From: Pseudomonas borbori
GTDB lineage: Bacteria; Pseudomonadota; Gammaproteobacteria; Pseudomonadales; Pseudomonadaceae
DNA: 64,000 bases
Assembly (NCBI RefSeq): GCF_900115555.1
Contig: NZ_FOWX01000027.1
Span: 19,975-83,974 of the forward strand
Reading direction: 5' to 3'
The notes beneath the pieces are model-generated. The model searched no databases, was not told the DNA's origin, and saw only the letters and a program-made list of their open reading frames with translations. Shown here one piece after another: positions 8,956-19,400 of this stretch (position 1 is its first letter; each line of letters starts with the position of its first letter). The position numbers were made by a program, and so were the translations under genes.

Positions 8956-8990
8956 TCCATATATGGACTTTAGTTGAAGATTAGTCTTCA
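8956..8990. promoter_or_regulatory. Candidate operator palindromes of the RES-Xre pair
   Basis: Two inverted repeats lie 9-44 bases upstream of the antitoxin start. One is the perfect 12-mer TCCATATATGGA (8956-8967). The other is TGAAGA-TTAG-TCTTCA (8975-8990). The region is AT-rich relative to its surroundings, as expected for a promoter. Binding by the antitoxin is inferred from how this family is autoregulated. Confidence 0.5.
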
Positions 8991-9136
8991 TTTGGATTCG
9001 ATGCAATGGCTCGGAGGGAGGCACCGATCAGGGTTGCCGACACTGGCCGGGTTCGCCGATACCTGTAGTAATCGCCAGAAAGTACCGTTTGGCAGTTTTT
9101 CGTCGATTACCAGGGGGAGGCTTGTCGATTAACTTG

Positions 9137-9148
9137 GTTAGCGCTAAC
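9137..9148. promoter_or_regulatory. Candidate GntR (LacI-type) operator upstream of the gluconokinase fusion gene
   Basis: A perfect 12-base palindrome, GTTAGCGCTAAC, lies 50 bases before the start of the gluconokinase-TRAP fusion gene. LacI-family operators are typically such palindromes with a central CG, and a LacI-type GntR gene lies downstream of the transporter genes. A one-mismatch copy lies at 9787-9798. Confidence 0.6.
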
Positions 9149-9198
9149 ATCGGCTCAAACAACAAACGGCCCCGCCCCATGGGTGCCCTGGAGAACCC

Positions 9199-10335
9199 AT
9201 GCAGACAGTCAATCCTGCCCCCGCCGTCATTGCGGCACGCCGTACCCTGGTGGTCATGGGCGTCAGTGGCTCCGGCAAGAGCGAGATCAGCCAAGCCGTG
9301 GCCAGCGAACTTGCCTGGCGGCATATCGAAGCCGACCATTTCCATCCCGAGGCTAACGTCGAGCGGATGCGCGCCGGCACTGCCCTCACCGACGACGACC
9401 GCATTCACTGGCTGGATGCGCTGATCGTCGAGATGCAGGCCGCGCAGGCCGCGGGAGAGGGATTCGTGCTCGCCTGTTCGGCACTCAAGCGCAGCTACCG
9501 CGAACGCCTGCGCGCCGCCGTGCCGGGCTTGCAGTTCGCTCATCTGGATATCGATCGGGCCACCGCCTTGCAGCGGGTAGGTGCAAGGCCCGGGCATTTC
9601 ATGCCGATCTCGCTGGTCGACAGCCAGTTCACCACCCTCGAGTCGCCCAACGGCGAACCCCATGTGTTCAGCCTCAGTGCCGCGCAGAGCCGCGCAGAGG
9701 TGGTTGCGCAAATCTGTGCCTGGGTGCGCCGCGATGCCACGGGTGAGGAGATCGAGGCGCAGGTGGATCTTTCTGCGCAGCCGTTTGATAGCGCTAACCA
9801 TGGCCCGCAACTGACTGCCGAACCTATCTACAGCGGTGGCCTGGCGCAGCTGTTCGACCGCCTCACCGACGGCCTGATGGCCGGGTTGATGGCCTTCATG
9901 GTGGCCGCCGTCTTCATCAACGTGGTGTTGCGCTATGCCTTCGGCACCGGCTGGGCCGGCGTCGAGGAGTTGTCGCGGCTGGCCTTCGTCTGGCTGGTGT
10001 TCGTCGGTGTGGCGTCGAGCATGCGCCGCGGCGAACTGATGACCTTTCGCATGATCCGCGACCGCTTCCCCCATGCCGCTCGCCGCCTGATCGACTCGGT
10101 CAGCTGGCTGCTGGTGATAGTCGCCAGCCTGCTCTCGGCCCTGGGTGCCTGGAGCCAGGTGCAATACGGCTGGGGCAACCACAGCACGGTGGTCGGCTAC
10201 CCGGTGGTGCTGGCGATGGTGCCGGTGTTGGCCAGCATGGCGGTGCTCGCGCTGTTGGCGCTGGTGCAGCTCGTCAACGTCTGGCGCCGACCGCGCGAGC
10301 AGGCTGCGGCGCTGGCCAATGTTACGGCCGACTGA
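9199..10335 (+). CDS. Gluconokinase fused to TRAP transporter small permease (GntK-DctQ fusion)
   Basis: A single 378-residue frame with two recognisable proteins. Residues about 14-178 are a GntK/IdnK-type gluconokinase: Walker A 'GVSGSGKS' at 21-28, 'ADHFHPEANVERMRAGTALTDDDR', shown in two parts as ADHFHPEAN and TDDDRIHWLDA, then 'ACSALKRSYRERLR' and 'GHFMPISLVDSQ'. Residues about 207-365 are a DctQ-type small TRAP subunit with four membrane helices and the signature 'NVVLRYAFGTGWAGVEELSR'. The linker (about 179-206) is short and includes D197-N200, encoded by a near-copy of the upstream operator. No stop separates the halves. The kinase makes 6-phosphogluconate, so import and phosphorylation of gluconate would be on one polypeptide. 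Confidence 0.88.
   Translation: MQTVNPAPAVIAARRTLVVMGVSGSGKSEISQAVASELAWRHIEADHFHPEANVERMRAGTALTDDDRIHWLDALIVEMQAAQAAGEGFVLACSALKRSYRERLRAAVPGLQFAHLDIDRATALQRVGARPGHFMPISLVDSQFTTLESPNGEPHVFSLSAAQSRAEVVAQICAWVRRDATGEEIEAQVDLSAQPFDSANHGPQLTAEPIYSGGLAQLFDRLTDGLMAGLMAFMVAAVFINVVLRYAFGTGWAGVEELSRLAFVWLVFVGVASSMRRGELMTFRMIRDRFPHAARRLIDSVSWLLVIVASLLSALGAWSQVQYGWGNHSTVVGYPVVLAMVPVLASMAVLALLALVQLVNVWRRPREQAAALANVTAD
9787..9798. promoter_or_regulatory. Second operator-like palindrome inside the fusion linker
   Basis: GATAGCGCTAAC matches the upstream candidate operator GTTAGCGCTAAC at 11 of 12 bases. It encodes residues 197-200 of the fusion protein, exactly in the linker between the kinase and the TRAP subunit. 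It could be a working internal operator or the remnant of a former intergenic promoter region (inference). Confidence 0.45.
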
Positions 10336-10398
10336 GCAGATGTTCGCGTTGCATTCTTTCCATAACAAGATCGGGCACTGCCCACCGAGGACCCGCTG

Positions 10399-11676
10399 AT
10401 GACCGTCGCTGTCTTCCTTGCTTCACTGCTGGGTTTCATGTCCTTCGGCATGCCCATCGCCTTCGCCCTGATTCTCACCGGCGCGGTGCTGATGTGGTAT
10501 CTGCAGTTCTGGGACGTGCAACTGCTGGCGCAGAACCTGCTCGCCGGCGCCGACAGCTTTCCGCTGCTGGCCGTGCCCTTCTTCATCCTGGCCGGTGAGC
10601 TGATGAACGCCGGCGGCATCTCCAGGCGCATCATCGCCATGGCCCAGGCCTACTTCGGCCACCTGCGCGGCGGTCTCGGCTACGTGGCGATCGCCGCGGC
10701 GGTGCTGCTGGCGAGCATGTCCGGCTCGGCCCTGGCCGACACTGCGGCGCTGGCCACCCTGTTGCTGCCGATGATGCGTCAGCGTGGTTACCCGCTGCAT
10801 TCCTCGGCCGGCCTGGTGGCGGCCGGCGGCATCATCGCGCCGATCATTCCGCCGTCGATGCCCTTCGTGATCTATGGCGTGGTGACCAATACCTCGATCA
10901 GCCAGCTGTTCATGGCCGGTCTGGTGCCGGGCCTGATCATGGGCGTCGGCCTGATCTTCGCCTGGACCCTGATCGCCCGCGGCTTCACCGAGCCGACCCC
11001 GCCCAAGGCGAGCAAGGCCGAACGCCGCCGCGTGCTGGTGGATGGCGCCGCGGCGCTGATGTTGCCGGTGATCATCGTCGGCGGCCTGCGCTTCGGCATC
11101 TTCACCCCGACCGAGGCGGCGGTGGTGGCGGCGGTCTATGCCCTGGCGGTGTCGACCCTGCTCTATCGCGAGCTGAGCTGGGCGGCGCTGAGCGAGACCC
11201 TGACCCGCGCTAGCCGCACCACCGCCTCGGTGATGTTCCTCTGCGCCGCGGCCACGGTATCGGCCTATATGGTCACTCTGGCCCAGTTGCCGGAGGAAAT
11301 CGGCGCCATGCTCGGCCCGCTGCTCGACCATCCGCATCTGCTGATGCTGGCGATCATGCTGCTGATGATCGCGGTGGGCATGGTCCTCGACCTGACCCCG
11401 ACCATCCTGATTCTGGCGCCGGTGCTGGCGCCTATTGCGATCAAGGCCGGCATCGATCCGGTGTACTTCGGCGTGATGTTCGTGCTCATCGGCTCCATCG
11501 GCCTGATCACCCCGCCGGTGGGCACGGTGCTCAACGTGGTCGGCGGTATCGGCAGGCTGCGCATGGAAATCCTGGTGCGCGGGGTGATGCCGTTCTTCTA
11601 CATCTACCTGGGCATTGTCGCGCTGCTGATTGCCTTCCCGGCCATCGTCACGGTGCCGCTGGCATGGTTGCGCTGA
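10399..11676 (+). CDS. TRAP transporter large permease subunit (DctM-like), probable gluconate uptake
   Basis: A polytopic inner-membrane protein of 425 residues with about a dozen hydrophobic segments. It carries DctM signatures such as 'AGELMNAGGISRRI', 'SGSALADTAALATLLLP', 'GGIIAPIIPPSMPFVIYG' and 'IGSIGLITPPVGTVLNV'. It forms the sodium-driven channel with the small DctQ subunit, which is the C-terminal half of the preceding fusion gene. The start at 10399 has GAGGA about 9 bases upstream. A 63-base gap separates it from the fusion gene. Gluconate as substrate is inferred from the kinase domain and the GntR-like regulator. Confidence 0.92.
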   Translation: MTVAVFLASLLGFMSFGMPIAFALILTGAVLMWYLQFWDVQLLAQNLLAGADSFPLLAVPFFILAGELMNAGGISRRIIAMAQAYFGHLRGGLGYVAIAAAVLLASMSGSALADTAALATLLLPMMRQRGYPLHSSAGLVAAGGIIAPIIPPSMPFVIYGVVTNTSISQLFMAGLVPGLIMGVGLIFAWTLIARGFTEPTPPKASKAERRRVLVDGAAALMLPVIIVGGLRFGIFTPTEAAVVAAVYALAVSTLLYRELSWAALSETLTRASRTTASVMFLCAAATVSAYMVTLAQLPEEIGAMLGPLLDHPHLLMLAIMLLMIAVGMVLDLTPTILILAPVLAPIAIKAGIDPVYFGVMFVLIGSIGLITPPVGTVLNVVGGIGRLRMEILVRGVMPFFYIYLGIVALLIAFPAIVTVPLAWLR

Positions 11677-11749
11677 TGTTTTCCACGTCCGGCAGCAGGC
11701 TGCCGGGCACCCCCGTTGTATCTTCCACAACAATAAGAGGCACTTGCTG

Positions 11750-12763
11750 ATGAAACGTCCACTGATCACCGTTCTGGCTGCGGCCATGCTGTTCAGCCCG
11801 CTGGCCACGCTCACCGCCCAGGCCGATGAAGTCCGTTCGCGGATGATTCGCTTCGGCTACGGGCTCAACGAACAGAGCAACCAGGGCCGGGCGGCCAAGC
11901 TGCTGGCCGAGGAAGTCGCCAAGGCCTCCGCAGGAAAATTGAAGATGCGCACCTATGCCGCGGCCAGCCTGGGTTCGGACGACCAGATGCAGAACGCGCT
12001 GATTGGCGGCGCCCAGGAAATGATGGTCGGCTCCACCGCTACCCTGGTCGGCATCAGCAAGGAAATGGCGGTGTGGGACACGCCGTTCCTGTTCACCCGC
12101 GAGCAGCAGGCCGATGCGGTGCTGGATGGCCCGGTCGGGCGTCAGGTGATGGACAAGCTGGAAGAGAAGGGCCTGGTCGGCCTGGTCTACTGGGAGAACG
12201 GTTTCCGCAACATGACCAACAACGTCCGGCCGATCAGCAAACTGGAGGATTTCTCCGGGATCAAGCTGCGGGTGATGCCCAACCCGGTATTCCTCGAGAC
12301 CTTCAAACTGATGGGCGCCAACGCCGTGCCGCTGCCGTTCTCCGAGTTGTTCACCGCGCTGGAGACCAAGGCGGTGGATGGCCAGGAAAATCCCTTCAAC
12401 ACCATCCTCTCGTCGAAGTTCTTCGAGGTGCAGAAGTACCTGACGGTGACCAACCACGTCTACAGCCCGTGGATCGTCACCGCGTCCAAGCGCTGGTGGG
12501 ACGGCCTGTCGCAGACCGAACAGGGCATCATCCTGGAGGCGGCGAAGAAGGCCCGCGACTTCGAGCGTCAGGACACCCGCGCCGAGGCGGCCAAGGCCCT
12601 GGCCCAGCTCAAGGACAACGGCATGCAGGTCAACCAGGTCAGCGACGCCGAGCTGCAGCGCATGCGCGAGCAGGCCCAGCCGGCGATTCAGCAGGTGATC
12701 GATACGGTCGGTCAACCGCTGTTCGATCAGGTGCAGGCCGAGTTGGCCAAGGTGCCGGAATAA
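11750..12763 (+). CDS. TRAP transporter substrate-binding protein (DctP-like)
   Basis: A periplasmic binding protein of 337 residues. A cleavable signal peptide ends at 'LTAQA' (about residue 25). The mature part has the DctP family pattern 'FRNMTNNVRPISKLEDFSG' followed by 'KLRVMPNPVF' and 'PLPFSELFTALETKAVDGQENP', read here in two parts around 'ELFTALE'; this segment contains the conserved substrate-carboxylate arginine (KLRVM). The start at 11750 follows AAGAGG at 11735-11740; the open frame that extends upstream overlaps dctM and lacks a signal peptide. It delivers a sugar acid, probably gluconate, to the DctQM permease. Confidence 0.92.
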   Translation: MKRPLITVLAAAMLFSPLATLTAQADEVRSRMIRFGYGLNEQSNQGRAAKLLAEEVAKASAGKLKMRTYAAASLGSDDQMQNALIGGAQEMMVGSTATLVGISKEMAVWDTPFLFTREQQADAVLDGPVGRQVMDKLEEKGLVGLVYWENGFRNMTNNVRPISKLEDFSGIKLRVMPNPVFLETFKLMGANAVPLPFSELFTALETKAVDGQENPFNTILSSKFFEVQKYLTVTNHVYSPWIVTASKRWWDGLSQTEQGIILEAAKKARDFERQDTRAEAAKALAQLKDNGMQVNQVSDAELQRMREQAQPAIQQVIDTVGQPLFDQVQAELAKVPE

Positions 12764-12774
12764 GGTCCCTGCAT

Positions 12775-12803
12775 GGCGGTCGGCCGATGTCGGGCTGACC
12801 GCC
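12775..12803 (+). terminator. Hairpin after the TRAP operon
   Basis: GGCGGTC (12775-12781) pairs with GACCGCC (12797-12803), with a further GGCC/GGGC partial pairing inside. No U-run follows, so it may be a weak terminator or an mRNA-stabilising 3' hairpin before the regulator gene. Confidence 0.35.
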
Positions 12804-12843
12804 GCGCCTGCTAGAATCGCCTGCCTTTTCCAGGGAAGTAGTC

Positions 12844-13863
12844 ATGAGCCCACGTCGTCGTCGCTCCGCCGAACGCGTCACCCTGTCCGATGTGGCCAAG
12901 GCCGCCGGTTGCTCGCTGATGTCCGCCTCGCGCGCCTTGTCGCAGCCGGAACGGGTTTCCGATGCGCTGCGCGCGCAGGTCATGCAGGCGGCCAAGGCGC
13001 TGGGCTACGTGGCCAATCCGGCGGCGCGGGCGCTGGCCAGTTCCAAGTCGAACCTGGTGGCGGTGCTGATTCCGTCGCTGTCCAACTCGGTATTCGTCGA
13101 CACCGTCGAGGCGATCCAGCGGGTGCTGATGCCCGCTGGCTTCGAGATGATGATCGGGGTCAGCCACTATCGCCCCGAGGAAGACGAGCGTCTGCTGCGC
13201 TCCTACCTGGCGCATCAGCCGGCCGGCCTGTTGCTCACCGGTTTCGAGCGCAGCGACACGGCGCGGGAGATTCTCGGAGGTTGCCGCGGGCCCATCGTCA
13301 CCATGATGGAGCTGAGCGATGACGAGGACGAGTACTGCGTCGGCTTCTCGCAACTGGATGCCGGCGCGGCCATGACCGGCGCGCTGATCGAGCGCGGCTA
13401 CCGGCATATCGCCTTCGCCGCCGCCCAGTTGGACCCGCGCACCCTGCAGCGTGCCGAGGGCTACCGGCAGTGCATGCGGGTGCACGGCCGTTACAACCCG
13501 AGCCTGGAACTGCTCACCCCAGAGCTGTCCTCGATCGGCCTGGGCGCCAATCTACTCGACCGCCTGCTGGCCCAGCACCCGGAAATCGACGCGGTGTTCT
13601 TCAACAACGACGACCTGGCCCTGGGCGCACTGTTTCGCGCTCGTCAGCTCGATCTGGCGGTGCCGCAACGGCTGGCCATCGCCGGCTTCAACGACCTGCC
13701 GGCCGCCGCCTGGGTGCATCCGGCGCTGACCACGGTGCGCACCATCCGCGGGCGCATCGGCCAGTTGGCCGGGGAAATGCTGCTGACCCTGATGCGCGGC
13801 GAACAGCCGGCCGCGCACTGCATCGACGTGGGTTTCGAACTGGTGCTGCGCGACAGCGCTTGA
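12844..13863 (+). CDS. gntR: LacI-family transcriptional regulator, gluconate repressor type
   Basis: A repressor of 339 residues. The N-terminal LacI helix-turn-helix is clear: 'VTLSDVAKAAGCSLMSASRAL' in two parts, with 'VSDALRAQVMQAAKALGYVAN' as hinge and 'ARALASSKSNLVAVLIPSL' starting the effector domain. The C-terminal domain is the sugar-binding type with 'FNNDDLALGALF' and 'IAGFNDLPAAAWVHPALTTV'. It closely resembles GntR gluconate repressors. It probably binds the GTTAGCGCTAAC palindrome before the fusion gene and releases it when gluconate or 6-phosphogluconate is present (family knowledge plus position). Confidence 0.88.
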   Translation: MSPRRRRSAERVTLSDVAKAAGCSLMSASRALSQPERVSDALRAQVMQAAKALGYVANPAARALASSKSNLVAVLIPSLSNSVFVDTVEAIQRVLMPAGFEMMIGVSHYRPEEDERLLRSYLAHQPAGLLLTGFERSDTAREILGGCRGPIVTMMELSDDEDEYCVGFSQLDAGAAMTGALIERGYRHIAFAAAQLDPRTLQRAEGYRQCMRVHGRYNPSLELLTPELSSIGLGANLLDRLLAQHPEIDAVFFNNDDLALGALFRARQLDLAVPQRLAIAGFNDLPAAAWVHPALTTVRTIRGRIGQLAGEMLLTLMRGEQPAAHCIDVGFELVLRDSA

Positions 13864-13920
13864 GCTGCCTGGCCATGAAAAATATCCGAAATTTTGGCTT
13901 TTTATCAAGGTCTTACCGCG

Positions 13921-14853
13921 CTAACTTGAAGCTTTATCGAGTTTCTTTTCCTGGGCGATGACGTGCTGGCAGATCTCGATGATCTGCTCGCGCATCCAGC
14001 GGTTGGCCGGATCCTGGTCGGTGCTCTCGTGCCAGTACAGGTGGGTTTCCAGGGCCGGCATGTCGCTGACCGGCAACTCCATGTAATGCAGGTCGTTACG
14101 CCGGGCGAAGCGCTCCGGTACGGTGATTGCCATGTCGGTGCTGTGCAGCACGGTGGAGGCCATCAGGTAATGCTGCGAACGCAGGGCAACCCGGCGTTTC
14201 AGGCCCATCTTGCCCAGCGACAGGTCGATATAGCCTAGGCCGCTGCGGCGGCTGGAAATCTGGATGTGGGTCAGCGACAGGTATTCGTCCAGGCTGATCT
14301 TGTCCTTGGCCAGCGGGTGGCCCCTGCGCATGGCGCAGACGTAGCGGTCTTCCATCATCTTGACGTGCCGCACCTGGGGATCGGTGTTGAGCGGCGCGTC
14401 GACGGCGAAGTCGAGCCGGCCCGCGGCCAGTTCCTTGGTGGTTTCGCGGCGGCGGGCGAGCATGCTTTCGAGGCTGACATTCGGTGCCAGGCGGCGCAGG
14501 CGCTGGAACAGGGAGGGCAGCACCAGCGCCTCGGTGAGGTCGGTCATGCTGATGCGGTAGGTCTTGTTGGCCTCTGCCGGATTGAAGATGCGGCTTTCCT
14601 GCACCGAGATGCGCAATTGCTGCAGGGCACTGCGTACCGGTGCGATGATGTTCTGCGCCATGGGTGTGGGCACCATGCCCTGAGCGGTGCGCACGAACAA
14701 GGGGTCGTTGAAGGTCTCGCGCAGGCGGGCGAGGGCATTGGACACGGCCGGCTGGGTGATGCCGACGATCTGCCCGGCACGGGTCAGATTGGCCTCGGTG
14801 TAGATGGCATCGAAGACGATAAAGAGGTTGAGATCGACCTTGTTCAGATTCAT
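13921..14853 (-). CDS. LysR-family transcriptional regulator
   Basis: A regulator of 310 residues of the LeuO/NodD-like branch. The N-terminal 'KVDLNLFIVFDAIYTEANLT' and 'QPAVSNALARLRETFNDPLF' are the typical helix-turn-helix. The effector domain includes 'YRISMTDLTEALVLPSLFQRL'. It is transcribed divergently from the acyl-CoA dehydrogenase at 15011 across a 157-base gap, so it is the likely regulator of that gene. Confidence 0.9.
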   Translation of the reverse strand: MNLNKVDLNLFIVFDAIYTEANLTRAGQIVGITQPAVSNALARLRETFNDPLFVRTAQGMVPTPMAQNIIAPVRSALQQLRISVQESRIFNPAEANKTYRISMTDLTEALVLPSLFQRLRRLAPNVSLESMLARRRETTKELAAGRLDFAVDAPLNTDPQVRHVKMMEDRYVCAMRRGHPLAKDKISLDEYLSLTHIQISSRRSGLGYIDLSLGKMGLKRRVALRSQHYLMASTVLHSTDMAITVPERFARRNDLHYMELPVSDMPALETHLYWHESTDQDPANRWMREQIIEICQHVIAQEKKLDKASS

Positions 14854-14927
14854 TGCGCGCTCGCTCCGAGGGTTGTCGGTATCAGTTGATCATATATCGG
14901 TGATGAATGTTTATACACGGCGAGAAT

Positions 14928-14942
14928 AGATTAGATAAATCT
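14928..14942. promoter_or_regulatory. Candidate LysR-type binding site in the divergent intergenic region
   Basis: AGATT-AGATA-AATCT is an interrupted palindrome of T-N11-A character in an AT-rich patch, midway between the LysR gene and the acyl-CoA dehydrogenase gene it probably controls. Confidence 0.3.
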
Positions 14943-15010
14943 TAGGGCCTGTTCTAGCATCATTTTCAGATCGAACACCTCACCAAATCAGCCCGCAGAA
15001 GGTAGCTCCC

Positions 15011-16219
<1,209 letters not shown>

Positions 16220-16262
16220 CCGCATTGCACCGCAGCGCTCACCGACGCTGCCAAGGAAATGA

Positions 16263-16295
16263 CGACAAGGCCCGCCAAGCATGCGGGCCTTGTCG
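16263..16295 (+). terminator. Rho-independent-type hairpin after the acyl-CoA dehydrogenase gene
   Basis: CGACAAGGCCCGC (16263-16275) pairs perfectly with GCGGGCCTTGTCG (16283-16295) around a 7-base loop. The following bases contain only a weak T-run (TTGCT). Confidence 0.6.
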
Positions 16296-16468
16296 TTGCT
16301 GCGTCAGCGCCCACGCATGGCTGCGGATCGTCATGGCTGCGGATGGTCATAAAAGAACGCCTGAAATGCAACGAGGCGTCGGTCGAATTCAATCCTGAGG
16401 TATATAGTTGATCTGTGGCAGCGGAAGCCTGTCGCGCTAGGGGAAAGACAACGCGTTGGGGGGGAGGG

Positions 16469-19400
16469 ATGCAGACGCAGCAGTTGCCAGTGATCGAGGC
16501 CTTGGGGCAGTCGTTGAATAGCTACCTGCCCCACTGCCTGGAAGGGGTGTTCGACGCCACCATTCGGCTCTTGAATGAACAGCGCCTGTCGGCGCGCAGC
16601 AACAAGGAGGCCCTGGGCTGCGAGGAATTTCTGCGCCTGTGCATATCCCTGCGCGAGCAGGTCATCGGCGCAACGGTCAAGACCATCCGGGGCGTGCTGC
16701 CTGTCGGCATTATTGCGCAGGCGCAGGCGCAGACCGATGCCACCCAGTGGCAACTGGTCGATGATGACGAAGTGGAAGAAATGCTTGAGGCGCGCCGCCT
16801 GGTGCGTCAGTTGCGCGAACCCTTGGGGAGCTTGGAATGGCGTAGTTGCGCCAAGCTGAATGCAGTCACCGGCGTGCACGCGAAAGATCGGGAAAGCCCG
16901 TTGTCACTGGAGTTCATGGTGCGCACGCTGCAGGGGCAACTGCAGCTGCGCGAGCAATTGCCGCTGGTCCGCGAGTTGTTCTACGCGGCAGCAGCGCCGG
17001 TGCTGGCCAGTGATCTGAAGGTTTACTTCGAGCAATTGGACCAGGTTTTCGAGCGTTTCAAGATAGAGCCGCTGATCGATCCGCTGGTACTCCCCGCTCA
17101 GGAACGACGCCGTGCGCCGCCCAGCGCGGCGCCGGATGCGCCTTACCGGGCAATCGAGCATTTGCGCGAGGCCGGGGCGGATGCTGCGGCTGGCGCCCGT
17201 ACCGCAGGTGACGCTTGTACCGTGGTGGAGGCGGCAGATGCCTCCCGGCTGCAGGCGGCGCTAGGCAAGCTGCAACGGCTCACTCCGCCGGAACAAGGCT
17301 GGTCGCCGGACACTTTTCTGCAGGAGTTGAGCGCGGCCGGAGCCGTGCTGTCGCCGCGCCAGAGTGCGGATGCCGGGGTGGTGGCCGAGCTGTTCCAGCA
17401 CATCGAGCTGGAAACGACGATTGCCCGCAATGTCAAACCAGCCCTGCGCCGGCTCATGGTGCCAGTCGTTCAGGCTTCCATGCTCGACCCCGCAGCCTTT
17501 GCCGATTCGACCCATCCGGTCCGCGCCACCTTGGACAAGTTGATGCGGCTCAGTGATTTTTCCGAGTCCCCCAACCATGCTCTCGAAGAGCGTGTCCAGC
17601 AGTTGATCGACGGCATCGTCGCCGACTACAGCGGTGACAGCAGCGTGTTCATCCGCTGCGATCAGGAGCTCGAGCAGCTGCTGGCGGTGCAACAGCGCGC
17701 CTACAGCAATAACGCCGATCGCGTGCGCCAGTACATCCGCGGACGAGATGTGCTCGAGCAAGCCAGGCAGCATGTCGCTCGTGAACTATACGAATTGCTT
17801 GGCCGCCGGGCGCCGCAGGTGCTGCTCGACTGGCTGGACATCGGCTGGCGCGAATTGCTGGTGCATGAGCTGATCCGCCAGGGCGAAGAGAGCTTTGAAT
17901 GGCTGGATGATCTGGCCGTGTTGCGTCAGCTCAATGGCTGGCTACAGGCCGATACCGATGCCTGGGGCTACAGCGCCAGCCGGGTCGAGCGGGCGTTCGA
18001 AACCGAGCCGGTGCTGGAATTGCTGCGCAAACGCATGGAAAGCTTTCTGCCCGGGCAATTTCGTCACACCCCGGTGCTCAAGCAATTGCAGGCGCAACTG
18101 GTCGGCGATCAGCCGGTCGAACTGGTCAACCTGCCTGCGCCCATTGCGACGCCTCCCATGCTACGTCACTCGCCGGCCCAGCAACGCTGGCGCGAGCGGG
18201 TGCAACAGCTCACGGCCGGCGACTGGTTGGTGACCCGCGATGGTCAGTATCTGCAACTGGTCTGGGCCAATTCGGTCACCGACCACTACATTCTGGTCGA
18301 CCGCCAGGGCCGCGAAGCCGACAGCCTCACCAGCGACGAATTGATCGACAAGTTCGCCTCCGGCAGGCTGGGGGTTGCGACCCCGGAAATGCACGACGGC
18401 GGAGTGATTCAGAAGCACCTGGAAGATATCGTCGGCAACTTGTACCGCGATATCGCCCATGCCCGCAGCCACGACGAGCTCACCGGCTTGCTCAACCGTC
18501 GCAGTTTCGAGACGGCGATCGCCCAAGCCCTGGCGTCCCGGGAGAAGAATGCCTTTATCTATGGGCACATCGACCAGTTCGGCCTGTTGAACGCCCGTCT
18601 GGGCCACGTCGCCGGCGATGCCTACCTCAAACAGATCGCCGAATTGCTGGCGGCCCAGTTGCCCGCGACTGCGACCTTGGCGCGCATCGGGGGGGCGGAT
18701 TTCGCCGTGGCCCTGAGCGAGTCGGATGAACCCCGGGCCGGCCAGTTGGCCGAACGCCTGCGGGCCGTCACCGAGGCCAAGGTATTCGAATGGGAAGGGC
18801 ATTCGCACGCGGCCACCATGAGTATTGGCATTGTCCTGATGAGCGAGCGCCACGATGTGATCAATCTGTTTCGCGATCTGCAAAGCGCATGCGCCACCGC
18901 GAAGGACTCGGGGCGCAACTGTGTGCACACCTACAACGATGAGATCGATGGCGTGCACACCGGACTGATGGCCATAGCCGGGCGGGTAGACGACATTATC
19001 GAGCGCGGCGAACTCAGTCTGCGTGCGCAGCAAATTGCCCCTGCCGGAGGCTTGCACGACCAGTTGCCACATTATGAAGTGTTGTTGGTCATGGAGAATG
19101 AAGTCACGTTGCTCGACTTCATTACGGCTGCCGAGCGCTATAACCGCATGACCAAGGTCGACCGCTGGGTGCTCAAACGGGTGTTCAGTAAGTTGGCGCA
19201 ACATCCGGAGTTCTGGACATATGCAAGCGGGGTATCGATCAATTTATCCGGCAGCAGCCTGAATGACGACAAGCTGCTGCACTTCATCGAAACCCTGTTC
19301 GAGGATTACCCGGTGCCGCCGCAGCGAATCCGTTTCGAAATTACCGAAACCGCTGCGGTGGCCAACCTGACCAAAACCGCCGATCTGGTGCGTTACCTGC

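Noticed and set aside
10423..11814. Long minus-strand open frame opposite the TRAP large permease
   Set aside because: His/Gln/Arg-rich shadow of the real membrane protein on the plus strand.
13903..13928. Operator-like TTACCGCGCTAAC downstream of gntR
   Set aside because: Only the right half (GCGCTAAC) matches the GTTAGCGCTAAC palindrome, and it lies between two gene ends rather than in a promoter.
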